From Pseudomonas sp. B21-015 (GTDB lineage: Bacteria > Pseudomonadota > Gammaproteobacteria > Pseudomonadales > Pseudomonadaceae), in the NCBI RefSeq assembly GCF_024749285.1, contig NZ_CP087196.1, positions 1,674,001 to 1,738,000 on the forward strand: a stretch of 64,000 nt of DNA, given 5' to 3'. Position 1 is the first letter of the stretch, and every line of letters begins with the position of its first letter. A program made the translations under genes and the position numbers. Positions 34,005 to 43,100 of the stretch are shown here, in pieces. The notes under the pieces were generated by a model that made no database searches, was not told the DNA's origin, and saw nothing but the letters and a program-made list of their open reading frames with translations.

Positions 34005-34507
34005 GCCGTCTGCGATTTGGCTTTCCCTTTGGTGCAACCCTTCTCATCGAACTCTACGTGAGCACTACGTCCTCGCTTGTTGTCGTAGCGGTAGCTCGTG
34101 GCTGAATTGCGGGTGCTGATCTTGTCGGGCTTGCCGAGAGCGCTTTCGACTTCTTGTTGAGTCATGCCGGCGACGACCCGCTGATTGATGATCGCTATGC
34201 GGCGTTCCTTCGCGCTGAGCAGATTTCCACATTTGCCCTCGGGCTGACCAACGACAGTCGGCTCTCTCCTTTGTATTTTCGTACCTGATGTTTCGCGAAA
34301 CTCGGCTTCTGGCATCAGGGCTGTCGTGCTCCCGGGTATGAAGGTGTGAACGTCCTGAAGTGAAAGGTTTTCTCCGGCCGTACAGCTCAAGGTCGTGAAG
34401 GTGATGCGCCCATCAGGGGCTTCACACCGGTGAACGGTCGTAGCAAGCGCCCGGGGCGGCAGGCAGAGCAGGGCGGCAAGCAAAAAATAATGTGCATTCC
34501 ATGGCAT
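33989..34507 (-). CDS. Exported protein, DUF4124-like plus SmpA/OmlA-like regions
   Basis: This encodes 172 residues with a strong AAGGAGGA ribosome site 7 bases before the ATG. Residues 1-23 are a signal peptide (FLLAALLCLPPRALA). Residues 24-45 (VHRCEAPDGRITFTTLSC) look like a short DUF4124-type beta motif with two Cys. Residues 110-155 (INQRVVAGMTQQEVESALGKPDKIS...YRYDNKRG...VEFDEKGC) resemble the SmpA/BamE fold: a helix with GMT..EV...LGKP followed by strands. The tail is basic. Likely a periplasmic envelope protein; no lipobox. Function unknown. Confidence 0.75.
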   Translation of the reverse strand: MPWNAHYFLLAALLCLPPRALATTVHRCEAPDGRITFTTLSCTAGENLSLQDVHTFIPGSTTALMPEAEFRETSGTKIQRREPTVVGQPEGKCGNLLSAKERRIAIINQRVVAGMTQQEVESALGKPDKISTRNSATSYRYDNKRGRSAHVEFDEKGCTKGKAKSQTAKSPR

Positions 34508-34828
34508 TCGGCGTCCTCCTTGACGGTCCTTATCAAGGGTAGCCGTTACATTTTTCGATGATGGTGTGTTTTCTTTTCAGGATAAGTCGTCGCAGTTCCA
34601 TGGATCAGCACCGCGCTCAGGTTTGTCTCGCAAGCGCTTGTTTCAGCCGCGATTTTTTAACGTTTAAAACCATCAGGCGGTGTTATCATTGCGCCCGTCA
34701 GCCCCGCCGGGGCTTGTGGAATACCTCCATGGACTTACCCAGTAGTTACTCAGTACCCCGTTTTTACAATCATGAATTGACTGATTGATCCTTCCGGCGT
34801 GCCCCGCTGCTGGGAGTGGAGTTCGCCT
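34508..34828. other. Divergent intergenic region before mgtE
   Basis: No supported gene lies here. A TATCAT (-10-like) at 34684-34689 on plus is a candidate mgtE promoter, though its -35 is weak. A 76-codon frame through the region has no ribosome site and no family resemblance. Confidence 0.5.
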
Positions 34829-36271
34829 ATGTCTGAAGCTGAAGTAAAGAAAACGCAGGAAAGCTTGCAGGACCGCCTCGCTCAAGTCGTTGAGCTGCTG
34901 CAACGCCAGCGGGTGGTCGAAGACCTGACTCATCGCCAGGAAGGTCCGCATCACGACCGGGTCGAGAATCTGGTTCACCGGCAAAACCTTGTCGAGTTGC
35001 AACGCAAGCTCGATGATCTGCACTCCGCCGACGTTGCCTACATCCTTGAAGCCTTGCCGCTGGACGATCGTCTGACCGTCTGGCAATTGGTCAAGGCCGA
35101 TCGCGACGGCGACATTCTGCTTGAAGTATCCGATTCGGTTCGTGAAACCCTGATCGCCGACATGGACGATCACGAGCTCCTGGCTGCGGCCAAGGACATG
35201 GATGCCGACGAACTGGCTGACCTGGCCTCCGAGCTGCCGCGAGACGTCGTCCACGAGCTGATGGAAACCCTCGATGGCCAACAACGTGAGCGCGTCCGCT
35301 CCGCGTTGTCCTATGACGAGGAGCAGGTCGGTGCGCTGATGGACTTCGAGATGGTGACCATCCGTGAGGATGTCAGTCTCGAAGTGGTTTTGCGTTACCT
35401 GCGTCGCCTCAAGGAGCTACCGGGTCACACCGACAAACTGTTCGTGGTCGATTACGACGGCGTGCTCAAGGGCGTGTTGCCGATCAAGCGTCTGCTGGTC
35501 AACGACCCGGAAAAACAGGTGTCGGAAGTCATGGCCAGCGACCCGGTGAGTTTTCATCCGGACGAAGACGCCTACGAGGCCGCTCAGGCGTTCGAGCGTT
35601 ACGACTTGATCTCGGCGCCGGTGGTCGACAAGAACGGCAAGCTGATCGGTCGTCTGACCATCGATGAAATGGTCGACCTGATTCGTGAAGAGAGCGAAAA
35701 CGAAGTTCTCAACATGGCGGGTCTGCGCGAAGAAGAAGATATTTTCGCGTCAGTCTGGAAATCCCTGCGCAACCGTTGGGCCTGGCTGGCGGTGAACCTG
35801 ATTACCGCGTTCGTTGCATCCCGGGTGATCGGTCTGTTCGAAGGCTCCATTGAAAAACTGGTAGCACTCGCGGCATTGATGCCGATCGTGGCGGGTATCG
35901 GCGGCAACTCGGGTAACCAGACGATCACCATGATCGTTCGCGCCATGGCGCTGGATCAGGTCAGCACCGGCAATACGTCGCGGCTGATGCGCAAGGAGTT
36001 GGCGGTCGGCTTGATCAATGGCCTGGTCTGGGGTGGGGTGATTGGTGTGGTGTCCTATCTGCTTTATGGCAGTTGGTCCCTGGGCGTGGTAATGACTGCC
36101 GCCATGACGCTTAACCTGTTGCTTGCGGCATTAATGGGGGTTTTGATTCCGATGACCCTGGCGCGGCTTGGGCGCGACCCGGCAATGGGCGCCAGCGTGA
36201 TGATCACTGCCATGACTGACAGTGGTGGCTTTTTCATCTTCCTCGGGTTGGCGACAATTTTCCTGCTCTGA
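34829..36271 (+). CDS. mgtE: Magnesium transporter MgtE
   Basis: This encodes 480 residues from MSEAEVKKTQ; the ATG ten codons upstream has no ribosome site, while GGGAGTGGAG precedes this one. Order: acidic N domain (about 30-160), two CBS domains (about 160-285; VMASDPVSFHPDED, DLISAPVVDKNG), plug helix, then five membrane helices (310-480) with the conserved pore segment PIVAGIGGNSGNQTITMIVR. It takes up Mg2+ (and Co2+) and is gated closed by cytosolic Mg2+ binding to the N/CBS domains. In P. aeruginosa loss of MgtE affects type III secretion control. Confidence 0.95.
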   Translation: MSEAEVKKTQESLQDRLAQVVELLQRQRVVEDLTHRQEGPHHDRVENLVHRQNLVELQRKLDDLHSADVAYILEALPLDDRLTVWQLVKADRDGDILLEVSDSVRETLIADMDDHELLAAAKDMDADELADLASELPRDVVHELMETLDGQQRERVRSALSYDEEQVGALMDFEMVTIREDVSLEVVLRYLRRLKELPGHTDKLFVVDYDGVLKGVLPIKRLLVNDPEKQVSEVMASDPVSFHPDEDAYEAAQAFERYDLISAPVVDKNGKLIGRLTIDEMVDLIREESENEVLNMAGLREEEDIFASVWKSLRNRWAWLAVNLITAFVASRVIGLFEGSIEKLVALAALMPIVAGIGGNSGNQTITMIVRAMALDQVSTGNTSRLMRKELAVGLINGLVWGGVIGVVSYLLYGSWSLGVVMTAAMTLNLLLAALMGVLIPMTLARLGRDPAMGASVMITAMTDSGGFFIFLGLATIFLL

Positions 36272-36406
36272 CGTCCTGCTTTAAAGGAACCCGCTCAATT
36301 GGCAAATGCCAGTCAGTCTAAGTCCTGCGCAAGACACAAGCGGGCTTAACTGACAGACATTAGCCTAATCGGCGGGTTTTTTTTGCCCGAATTTCAGGCA
36401 AAAAAA

Positions 36407-36426
36407 AGCCAGCAATTACGCTGGCT
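36407..36426 (-). terminator. Rho-independent terminator of amrZ
   Basis: Read on minus, AGCCAGC/GCTGGCT with a 6-base loop is followed by eight T, about 18 bases after the amrZ stop. Confidence 0.9.
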
Positions 36427-36443
36427 TGAGCTTTCGGGATGAA

Positions 36444-36770
36444 TCAGGAAACGTCTGCGGCCATTTCGGCGTCATGGGCGATCAGCGAAACCAAAGCGTT
36501 TTGCTGGCGATGGGAGAGTTGACGGAAGCGTTGCAGCAGTTCACGTTCGTGCAATGACAGCTCGGGGCTGTCCAGGCGCATGCTTAATTCTTCGCCCAAC
36601 GCGCCTTCCTGAATAAGACTCTGTTCAAGGCGCGCGATGATTTCGGAATTCATGCTGCGATGATGATTGCGAGCCACCTCGGCAATGCGTTCACGCATTC
36701 CGTCTGGCAGACGTACGACGAACTTGTCAGCCGTACGGCTGGAATAAATTGCCTGTTTCAATGGGCGCAT
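36444..36770 (-). CDS. amrZ: Ribbon-helix-helix regulator AmrZ
   Basis: This encodes 108 residues. The N-terminus [19 protein letters not shown] and the RHH body ([19 protein letters not shown], then [16 protein letters not shown]) are characteristic of Pseudomonas AmrZ (AlgZ). The beta strand KFVVRL contacts DNA. The C-terminal half ([20 protein letters not shown]) is the tetramerisation region. AmrZ controls alginate, flagella, exopolysaccharide and c-di-GMP enzymes; in P. fluorescens it represses fleQ and motility. This is relevant to the flagellar cluster at the end of the window. Monocistronic, with its own terminator. Confidence 0.93.
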   Translation of the reverse strand: MRPLKQAIYSSRTADKFVVRLPDGMRERIAEVARNHHRSMNSEIIARLEQSLIQEGALGEELSMRLDSPELSLHERELLQRFRQLSHRQQNALVSLIAHDAEMAADVS

Positions 36771-36880
36771 AAATTTAACCGGTTAGTTCAGGGGAGCGGT
36801 TCTCGGGATTGGCCGCAGGATGTCAGATAGGACAAGCGCTCCGACCAAATGTTCAACCTGAATTGATAGAGGCGCGCATC

Positions 36881-36997
36881 ATGCCTCAAATTAGCCAGAT
36901 CATTGGCGTCAATTCTGTGACAAATATTGATCCGGGTAAAGGCTTAATGCCAGCACCTATTATCAGAAATGCGGACTGGTTTGAAAACAATCCATGA
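36881..36997 (+). CDS. Possible small 38-residue protein
   Basis: The frame starts at ATG 36881 after TAGAGGCGCGCATC (weak AGAGG site) and encodes MPQISQIIGVNSVTN and a few more polar residues. No signal peptide, motif or relatives are known to me. It lies in the 387-base gap between amrZ and phnN, which otherwise holds nothing I recognise. Kept only as a low-confidence candidate. Confidence 0.2.
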   Translation: MPQISQIIGVNSVTNIDPGKGLMPAPIIRNADWFENNP

Positions 36998-37157
36998 GTC
37001 CGTATCGCTGACCGCGTCCTCTTGCCCGACAGATGATGTCCGAAGACCCCTGAAGGTGCATGCTACGCGGATTCGATCCTTGTTCCTTGCCTTTATACAG
37101 GATAGTGGCAAATGGCCGATTTACTAGGGCAGACGGATGGTATGGAATGATTTCGGG

Positions 37158-37730
37158 ATGGATGGCAGGCTGATTTACTTGATGGGGCCTTCCGGATCCG
37201 GCAAGGACAGCCTTATCGAAACCGCTCGTGAGCCCTTGCGGGCATGCAATTGCGAGGTGGTGCGCCGGGTTATTACGCGCTCGGCTGAGTCCGTGGGTGA
37301 AGACGCCATCGAGGTATCCCGCAAAGAGTTCGAACGACGCAGAAGCCAAGGGGATTTTGCGCTGTCGTGGCAAGCCAATGGGCTGGATTACGGTATTCCT
37401 GTGCGCATAGACCAATGGCTCAAGGACGGGCGAGATGTGTTGATCAACGGTTCGCGCGGACACCTGGCAGATGCGCAGCAGCGCTATCCCACGCTATTTC
37501 CGGTGCTGTTGACGGTCAAGGATGAAGTCCTGCGAGAGCGCCTGCTACGGCGGGGGCGTGAGAGCCCGGCAGAAATTGAAGCAAGACTGCGCCGCAATGC
37601 GCTGTTCACGGCTGGCGATTCAGTCGGTGATACGCGGATACATCGACTGGATAACTCCGGCGACCTTGCTGTCACCGTCGCCAATCTTCTGAAGCTGCTG
37701 AGCCTCAGCGCAAAACCGGATCGAACTTGA
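37158..37730 (+). CDS. phnN: Ribose 1,5-bisphosphate phosphokinase
   Basis: This encodes 190 residues from MDGRLIYLMGPSGSGKD; an ATG seven codons earlier (37137) is possible. It is a P-loop kinase of the guanylate-kinase fold: Walker A GPSGSGKD, then CEVVRRVITRSAES, LSWQANGLDYGIP and a LID-type RERLLRRGRES. PhnN phosphorylates ribose 1,5-bisphosphate to PRPP, the last step of C-P-lyase phosphonate use. No other phn gene is in the window, so here it is a lone gene. Its last 26 bases overlap the end of the convergent 59-residue gene. Confidence 0.88.
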   Translation: MDGRLIYLMGPSGSGKDSLIETAREPLRACNCEVVRRVITRSAESVGEDAIEVSRKEFERRRSQGDFALSWQANGLDYGIPVRIDQWLKDGRDVLINGSRGHLADAQQRYPTLFPVLLTVKDEVLRERLLRRGRESPAEIEARLRRNALFTAGDSVGDTRIHRLDNSGDLAVTVANLLKLLSLSAKPDRT

Positions 37731-37884
37731 TCTTGCGCCCGGCGATCAGCGCCAGCACGAACAGCGTACCAAACATGCCGCAGGCAATCAGGGGCAGGGT
37801 GACGACCGTGTCCTGGAACAATGACAGATGAAGAATGCCACTCAGTAAAGCGAGGACGAAAAATCCTGCGGCTGATTTGGACAT
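37705..37884 (-). CDS. Small two-helix inner-membrane protein
   Basis: This encodes 59 residues. A CAGGAG site lies 6 bases before the ATG. Two hydrophobic helices (AGFFVLALLSGILHLSLF and TLPLIACGMFGTLFVLALIA) flank a short periplasmic-type loop; the C-terminus GRKIKFDPVLR is basic. It follows the 77-residue gene by 22 bases and is probably in the same transcript. The 3' end overlaps phnN on the other strand. Function unknown. Confidence 0.75.
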   Translation of the reverse strand: MSKSAAGFFVLALLSGILHLSLFQDTVVTLPLIACGMFGTLFVLALIAGRKIKFDPVLR

Positions 37885-37906
37885 GCTGTGCTCCTGATGG
37901 GGTGAT

Positions 37907-38140
37907 TCAAAATACCAAGCGTTCGAAAGACTGTGTGCGCAGCTGAATACGCTCCTGGCTCACCTCTTGGCTGACAACATCGGGCTGATCGCTCATGACC
38001 GCCAATTGAGGCGCTTTTTGCAGCTGCAGGTAATGGGGTATGCGTTGGGCAACCGTCGCCGCATCGTTTTCGGGGAAGAATTGAAAACCCAACAGAACCA
38101 CCAGGGCGACTGCATTCGCGACTAAAAGAGCGCTGTTCAT
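37907..38140 (-). CDS. Small membrane-anchored hypothetical protein
   Basis: This encodes 77 residues. The GAGGGAG site is about 10 bases upstream of the ATG. A single N-terminal helix (ALLVANAVALVVLLGFQFF) acts as an uncleaved anchor or signal; the rest is a soluble tail rich in Gln and Val (QLQKAPQLAVMSDQPDVVSQ). It is the first gene of a two-gene unit with the 59-residue protein. No family recognised. Confidence 0.7.
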   Translation of the reverse strand: MNSALLVANAVALVVLLGFQFFPENDAATVAQRIPHYLQLQKAPQLAVMSDQPDVVSQEVSQERIQLRTQSFERLVF

Positions 38141-38417
38141 GGGGCTGATCTCCCTCGTTCATTGAGAACAGTCGAAGCAGCCCGCATGCCAAAAGTTTAG
38201 CGGCTATTAAATCCTTTAAAAACAAAGAATTAAGATATTTTCACAAAATACCGGCGTTGCATTTTTACGGCGATGCAATTTGCACGGTAAACAAAGCCAC
38301 GCTACCGTGAGGCGTCTGCCTACAGTTAAAAAGCCCTACGGATGACATGACAAACGCGGGCCTGCCCGTTAACATGCACGCCGTCCATCGCTGCGCATTC
38401 CTTTGCCGGCGACGTGT

Positions 38418-38494
38418 GTCTCAGTAGCTCAATTGGATAGAGCATCCCCCTCCTAAGGGGAAGGTTGGCAGTTCGAACCTGCCCTGGGACACCA
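38418..38494 (+). tRNA. tRNA-Arg(CCU)
   Basis: This 77-base cloverleaf has acceptor GTCTCAG pairing with CTGGGAC (one G-T), anticodon loop CTCCTAA in stem TCCCC/GGGGA giving anticodon CCT, T-arm GGCAGTTCGAACCTGCC and encoded CCA. It reads the rare AGG codon. I see no integrase or att duplication beside it. Confidence 0.95.
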
Positions 38495-38503
38495 CATATT
38501 TGA

Positions 38504-38538
38504 AAGCCCCACACAGAGTGATCTGGTGGGGCTTTTTT
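38504..38538 (+). terminator. Terminator after tRNA-Arg(CCU)
   Basis: AAGCCCCAC and GTGGGGCTT form a 9-bp stem followed by a run of T, ten bases past the tRNA. Confidence 0.85.
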
Positions 38539-38564
38539 GTGGCTGTCCATCGGTGGATAACTGA

Positions 38565-39932
38565 CTAAAAGTTTTCAGCCCCACCTTCGGCCTTGCCAAT
38601 CGATGTGCTCACTTGTGCGATATGTCGACGTCCGTTGACCGAATAACTGCGTTCCTGGTCTTCAGATCCCGGTTTGCGCAACGTCAGTAGTGCAAACAGT
38701 CCGTCCTTGTCGCCGTAGCTCCCGTACCAATTGATCAGTCTTGCGATGAAGCACTCATTCCCGATGACCACCGGCATATCGGCGACGGGTTCGACCGCGT
38801 AGTAACTCGCCCCGAAGCTGTAATAGTCATCACTGTCTTGTACTGAAGAGGGGATGGGGCAGATCGGAGTTTTCTGCCGGGCAGTCTCCAAAGCTTCACC
38901 TGCATTCACTTTGATCAAGGCTTTCGCGAGTGCCTTTTGCAGGGCGGGCTCCAGTTCGAAAGCGGTGGTGCCGTCCTCCAGATATTGAGTGTGGGGCACT
39001 GTCAGTTGATAGCCGTAGCGAACGGTCAGTGTAGGCACTTTGTTATTGATCTTCAGGGGATTGAGAAGAAAGACCTGGTCAACGCCGTAGCTACCGTTTC
39101 GGTAGGCGACGTACATTTTTCCGCGAGCCTTGATCCAGTTCACGGATTGGTTGGCGCCGCGTTCATTGGTATAGAAAAGTGGGCCGGATTCATGGGCAGG
39201 CCCCGATGTCCTGCTGATGAACCGGCCTTCACTGCGACGGTAGGTTTGCGTGTAACTGAACATCCCGGTGCCGCCGGAATAGGTTTCTACGATAAGGTCA
39301 CGCTGTCCGTCGCCATCCATATCCATCAGCGTGTATGAGGTGTTCCCGGATTCAGCGGCGTCGTCGATGCCGGACGCTTTCAGCGCCTTCCACTCGTCCT
39401 CCGTGACATCTTGGGGAATACTCTTGGGAAAGAGGGATTGCTCATCTTCACCCGGGTCGCCAGGGAATGACGTTGTGCCGCTGTCGAACGCCATAGAGTT
39501 GAGTGCCCGCTCCAGCGCAAACTCCGGATTATCCTTGCTCAGGTCCTGGATGCGTTGTTGCAAATCCTCCATCACCTGTTTGTCGACGTCGTCGGGTTGA
39601 TAGGCAACGGAGTCGACCCATTGCACGTGCAGTGCCTGCAAGCGTTCGCGATAGTGTTGGTCCAGGCAGGCGACGTCTTCGACGCATTCATTGCGCACTT
39701 TCAACCACTGGCGCTGAGATCTCTTCAGTTCAACCTGCGCCTGCGAAGCGGCGCTCATCAGCGTTCGATAGGTCGAACCCATTTGCGTATCCAGCTCATA
39801 CAGCCCTTTGTTTGCGCAAATTGTATTTTCGACAGCGTTTGCCGCTTTTGTGCAGTCCATTCCGGTCGCCAGTGCGTGCTGGAAAAACAGCAGTGTGCAG
39901 GCAGATACGATGTAGCGTCCTTTGATGTACAC
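38565..39932 (-). CDS. Exported protein with LprI-like (DUF1311) N-terminal domain
   Basis: This encodes 455 residues if the GTG at 39930-39932 is used: AAAGGA lies 7 bases before it, whereas the ATG ten codons upstream (39962) has no site. Residues 1-23 form a signal peptide (SACTLLFFQHALA). Residues 25-100 are LprI/DUF1311-like: DCTKAANAVENTICANKGLYELD, then LKRSQRQWLKVRNEC and CLDQHYRERLQAL, with four Cys expected to pair. LprI-type proteins inhibit lysozyme or act in the periplasm. The remainder contains an EF-hand-like calcium loop (DMDGDGQRDL) and an unassigned beta-rich region. Function of the whole is unknown. Confidence 0.75.
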   Translation of the reverse strand: MYIKGRYIVSACTLLFFQHALATGMDCTKAANAVENTICANKGLYELDTQMGSTYRTLMSAASQAQVELKRSQRQWLKVRNECVEDVACLDQHYRERLQALHVQWVDSVAYQPDDVDKQVMEDLQQRIQDLSKDNPEFALERALNSMAFDSGTTSFPGDPGEDEQSLFPKSIPQDVTEDEWKALKASGIDDAAESGNTSYTLMDMDGDGQRDLIVETYSGGTGMFSYTQTYRRSEGRFISRTSGPAHESGPLFYTNERGANQSVNWIKARGKMYVAYRNGSYGVDQVFLLNPLKINNKVPTLTVRYGYQLTVPHTQYLEDGTTAFELEPALQKALAKALIKVNAGEALETARQKTPICPIPSSVQDSDDYYSFGASYYAVEPVADMPVVIGNECFIARLINWYGSYGDKDGLFALLTLRKPGSEDQERSYSVNGRRHIAQVSTSIGKAEGGAENF

Positions 39933-40120
39933 GATGAAATCCTTTTCCAGGGTGGTGCACATTAAACTACGCAGCCCAGAGGTTCATCTAACGCGTTACA
40001 TCCGCCGGTGAATCAACCAGTCAGGGGGCATGCAGCGTGAGCGAAGGAGTTGAGTAGCCAGATAATGGTTCGACCTGCCCTGGTCTCCACAATCATCAAC
40101 TGCTCAACTCCAGCCCAATA

Positions 40121-43100
40121 TCACGCCGTCAGCGTATGGTCGGCATCCCCGAACCAGGTGCGCACCAGATCGGGCCCAGGCGTACCCGTGTGGTCAAGCA
40201 CCGCCACATCGACGAAGTTCTTGCCACTACTTGCACCATCGGTATCCACCTTCACGGTGAGGTCGCTGCCGGTCTGCACCACTTGGACAAAGTCCGACAC
40301 CTGGCTGGTGCCACTGACAAAGTTGGCCTTGAGCAGTGCGGAGAGGTCGATTGTGTCCCCTTCGGCGAAGTTGTAGTCGAGGATATGGTCGCCGCCTTCA
40401 TTCACGTTGAGGTAGGCGAACACATCGGCTCCCGCGCCACCGCTGAGGGTGTCTTCGCCGCCACGACCCACGATGATGTCGTTGCCGTCGCCGCCACTGA
40501 TCGTGTCCGCGAGCATGCTGCCCACCAGCGTGCCGCTGGATTCACCGTGGTAACTGACCTGGGTGCCGGCCTGGCCGTCGTCGGTGACCTGGAAGTCTTC
40601 CACCGTGTAGTGCCCCAGCAGGTTAACCTCGGCTCGATGCGCACCGTCGTCCACTGTCAGCAGGCCGCCGGCGCCAGAGGCGTTGGCGTTGTAGCTGAGT
40701 TGGGTGTTGGCGCCGAAAGCGAGATCGCCGAACATCAGCAAGTCATTGCTTTCCAGACCGAGGATGCCGACCAGCGAGCCCGCTGTTTCGGCCTGTGCGA
40801 TCACCAGCGTGCCCGCGCCTTCGCCGTGGAAGGCGACAGACCCGTGTGCGGCACCGGAGAAGGTCAGGGTCGCGTCGCCGTCGATGGTCGCGCTGCCGTC
40901 ACCGGTCACGTCTGCCAGCAGGCGCAGGTCGCCACCGTTGGCCCACAAGTGGCCGGTGTTTTCGACCGTACTGGCAACCGTCATGCCGCCTGGGCCTGTG
41001 GACTCCAGCACCCCGCTGTTGGTGATGGTGTGGGTGCCGGTGTCGAGCACCAGGCTGTTCAGCCCGCTGGCCATGATCAGCCCCGCATTGATCAGCACCA
41101 TCTGCCCGGCGCCCAACTGGCCGGCGCCGGAAATGCGGTTGTCGATGTTGGTCAGCACGGTGTCCGCACTGCCGCCGAAAATCACGTTTTGTGAGTTGTC
41201 GGATAGCAACACCTGGCCGCCACCGCTCAAGGTCGCGCCACGGAACAGAATCTCAAGGCTGGTCGTGCTGCCGGCGGAGCCGAGCTCGATGGTGCCGCTG
41301 TTATGGATGCTGCCACCGAACGGCATGATCGCGCCGTCGGCAATGGTTAGGGTACCGGTGTTATTGGTGAGCGGGTCGACATCGAACTGGAAGTTCGCTT
41401 CGCTCAAGTTCGCTGCATCGACACCTTTCAGGGTGATCGTCTGGCCGGTGCCTATGCTGACCAGTGCATTGCCGTTTGCGTCGTTAGTGATGCTCAAGTC
41501 AGCAAAGCCGGTGACGCCGGTGAAGCCGATCAGGTCGATCTTGTCCGCTGCGGCATCGAAGTTATAGATCTGGTTGTTACCGATCGGCTGGGCGAAGACG
41601 AAGGTGTCGGCACCGGACGAGCCGGTCAGGTTGTCGTTGAGGGACAAGGCGAAGATTGGTGAGCCTGGGGCGTAGGCCTCTACGTTGTTCGAGACGATGG
41701 CGCTTCCTGTCGTCCCGTCTGTATTGGTCCAGGTCTCCGTTACGAGCAACACCATGGCGCCGACGTAGCTTGCCGTCGTAGTGACGGTGAGTACCGAGGG
41801 ATCGATAGTGGTGACCGACCAGCTGCCGTCGCCGAGATGCGTGGCGCCGTTCACTATCCAGTCCGCTGGAACACCGGTGATCGTTACCGTGACAGGAAGA
41901 CTGTGATCCGCCGACGGGTTGGCCAGAGCCAAGTTGATCGGCTCGCCGGCGATGCCTGCCGGGTGGGTGACCGACCATATAACGCTGGTCGTGCTGAACG
42001 CGCTGGTACCCCCGCCTGAGCCAGGGTCGACCTTCGTCGCAAACGTGCCCGACGTCTGATCCCACGCCTTGTAGGTTAGATTACCCGCGTTTCCGTTACC
42101 GGTCATGCGTACTAAGTCGCCGCTACGCAGCAGCAGCGCCGAGCTCGTACTTACCGTGCCGACATCTGTCCACGTCGATCCACTGTCTGTTGAGTACTGC
42201 CACTTGCCATTAGAGCCATTTGTGCGGGTCGCAGCGGTGATCGCGATGCCCTTCAGTGCACCACTGTCCACATCCGTGGAACTCAGGAACGAACTCACCA
42301 ATACCCCGCTGCTGACGTTGACCGACGTCGGAACTGTCCCGGACAGTACCGGCGCGTCATTGACCGCGGTGATGTTGATGTTGATCGTGTCGCTGTCGCT
42401 CAGTGCTCCACCAGTGCCCGTGTTGCCACCGTCATTGGTCAACATGGTCAGGGTGACCGTACCGTTGGCATTGGCAACCGGGGTGTAGGTCGGCTGGTTG
42501 GCGACCGTGGCCAGGTAAGTGTTGATGTTGGCGAGGGTACCCGTGAGCACGATGCTACTGGTGCCCGAGCCGCTGACCGTGACACTGCCTGCTGTAGCGG
42601 CCGTTAAGGAGCCGCTGCCGACCGTGAGCGTGACCGAGATGCTGCCAGCGCCAGCGTCGACGTCAGCCACCGACAAACCGCTGAGCTTGAATGCGGTGTC
42701 TTCATTCGTCGTGTAGCTTGCCGGCAGCGTGTTCACCGGTGTGTCGTTGAGCGCGGTGATGTTGATGTTGATCGTGTCGCTGTCGCTCAGTGCTCCACCA
42801 GTGCCCGTGTTGCCACCGTCATTGGTCAGCATGGTCAGGGTGACCGTACCGTTGGCATTGGCAGCCGGGGTGTAGGTCGGCTGGTTGGCGACCGTGGCCA
42901 GGTAAGTGTTGATGTTGGCGAGGGTACCCGTGAGCACGATGCTACTGGTGCCCGAGCCGCTGACCGTGACACTGCCTGCTGTAGCGGCCGTTAAGGAGCC
43001 GCTGCCGACCGTGAGCGTGACCGAGATGCTGCCAGCGCCAGCGTCGACGTCAGCCACCGACAAACCGCTGAGCTTGAATGCGGTGTCTTCATTCGTCGTG

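Noticed and set aside
38416..38540. Possible genomic-island attachment at tRNA-Arg(CCU)
   Set aside because: I see no integrase gene and no repeated tRNA 3' end downstream, so there is no evidence of an insertion at this tRNA.
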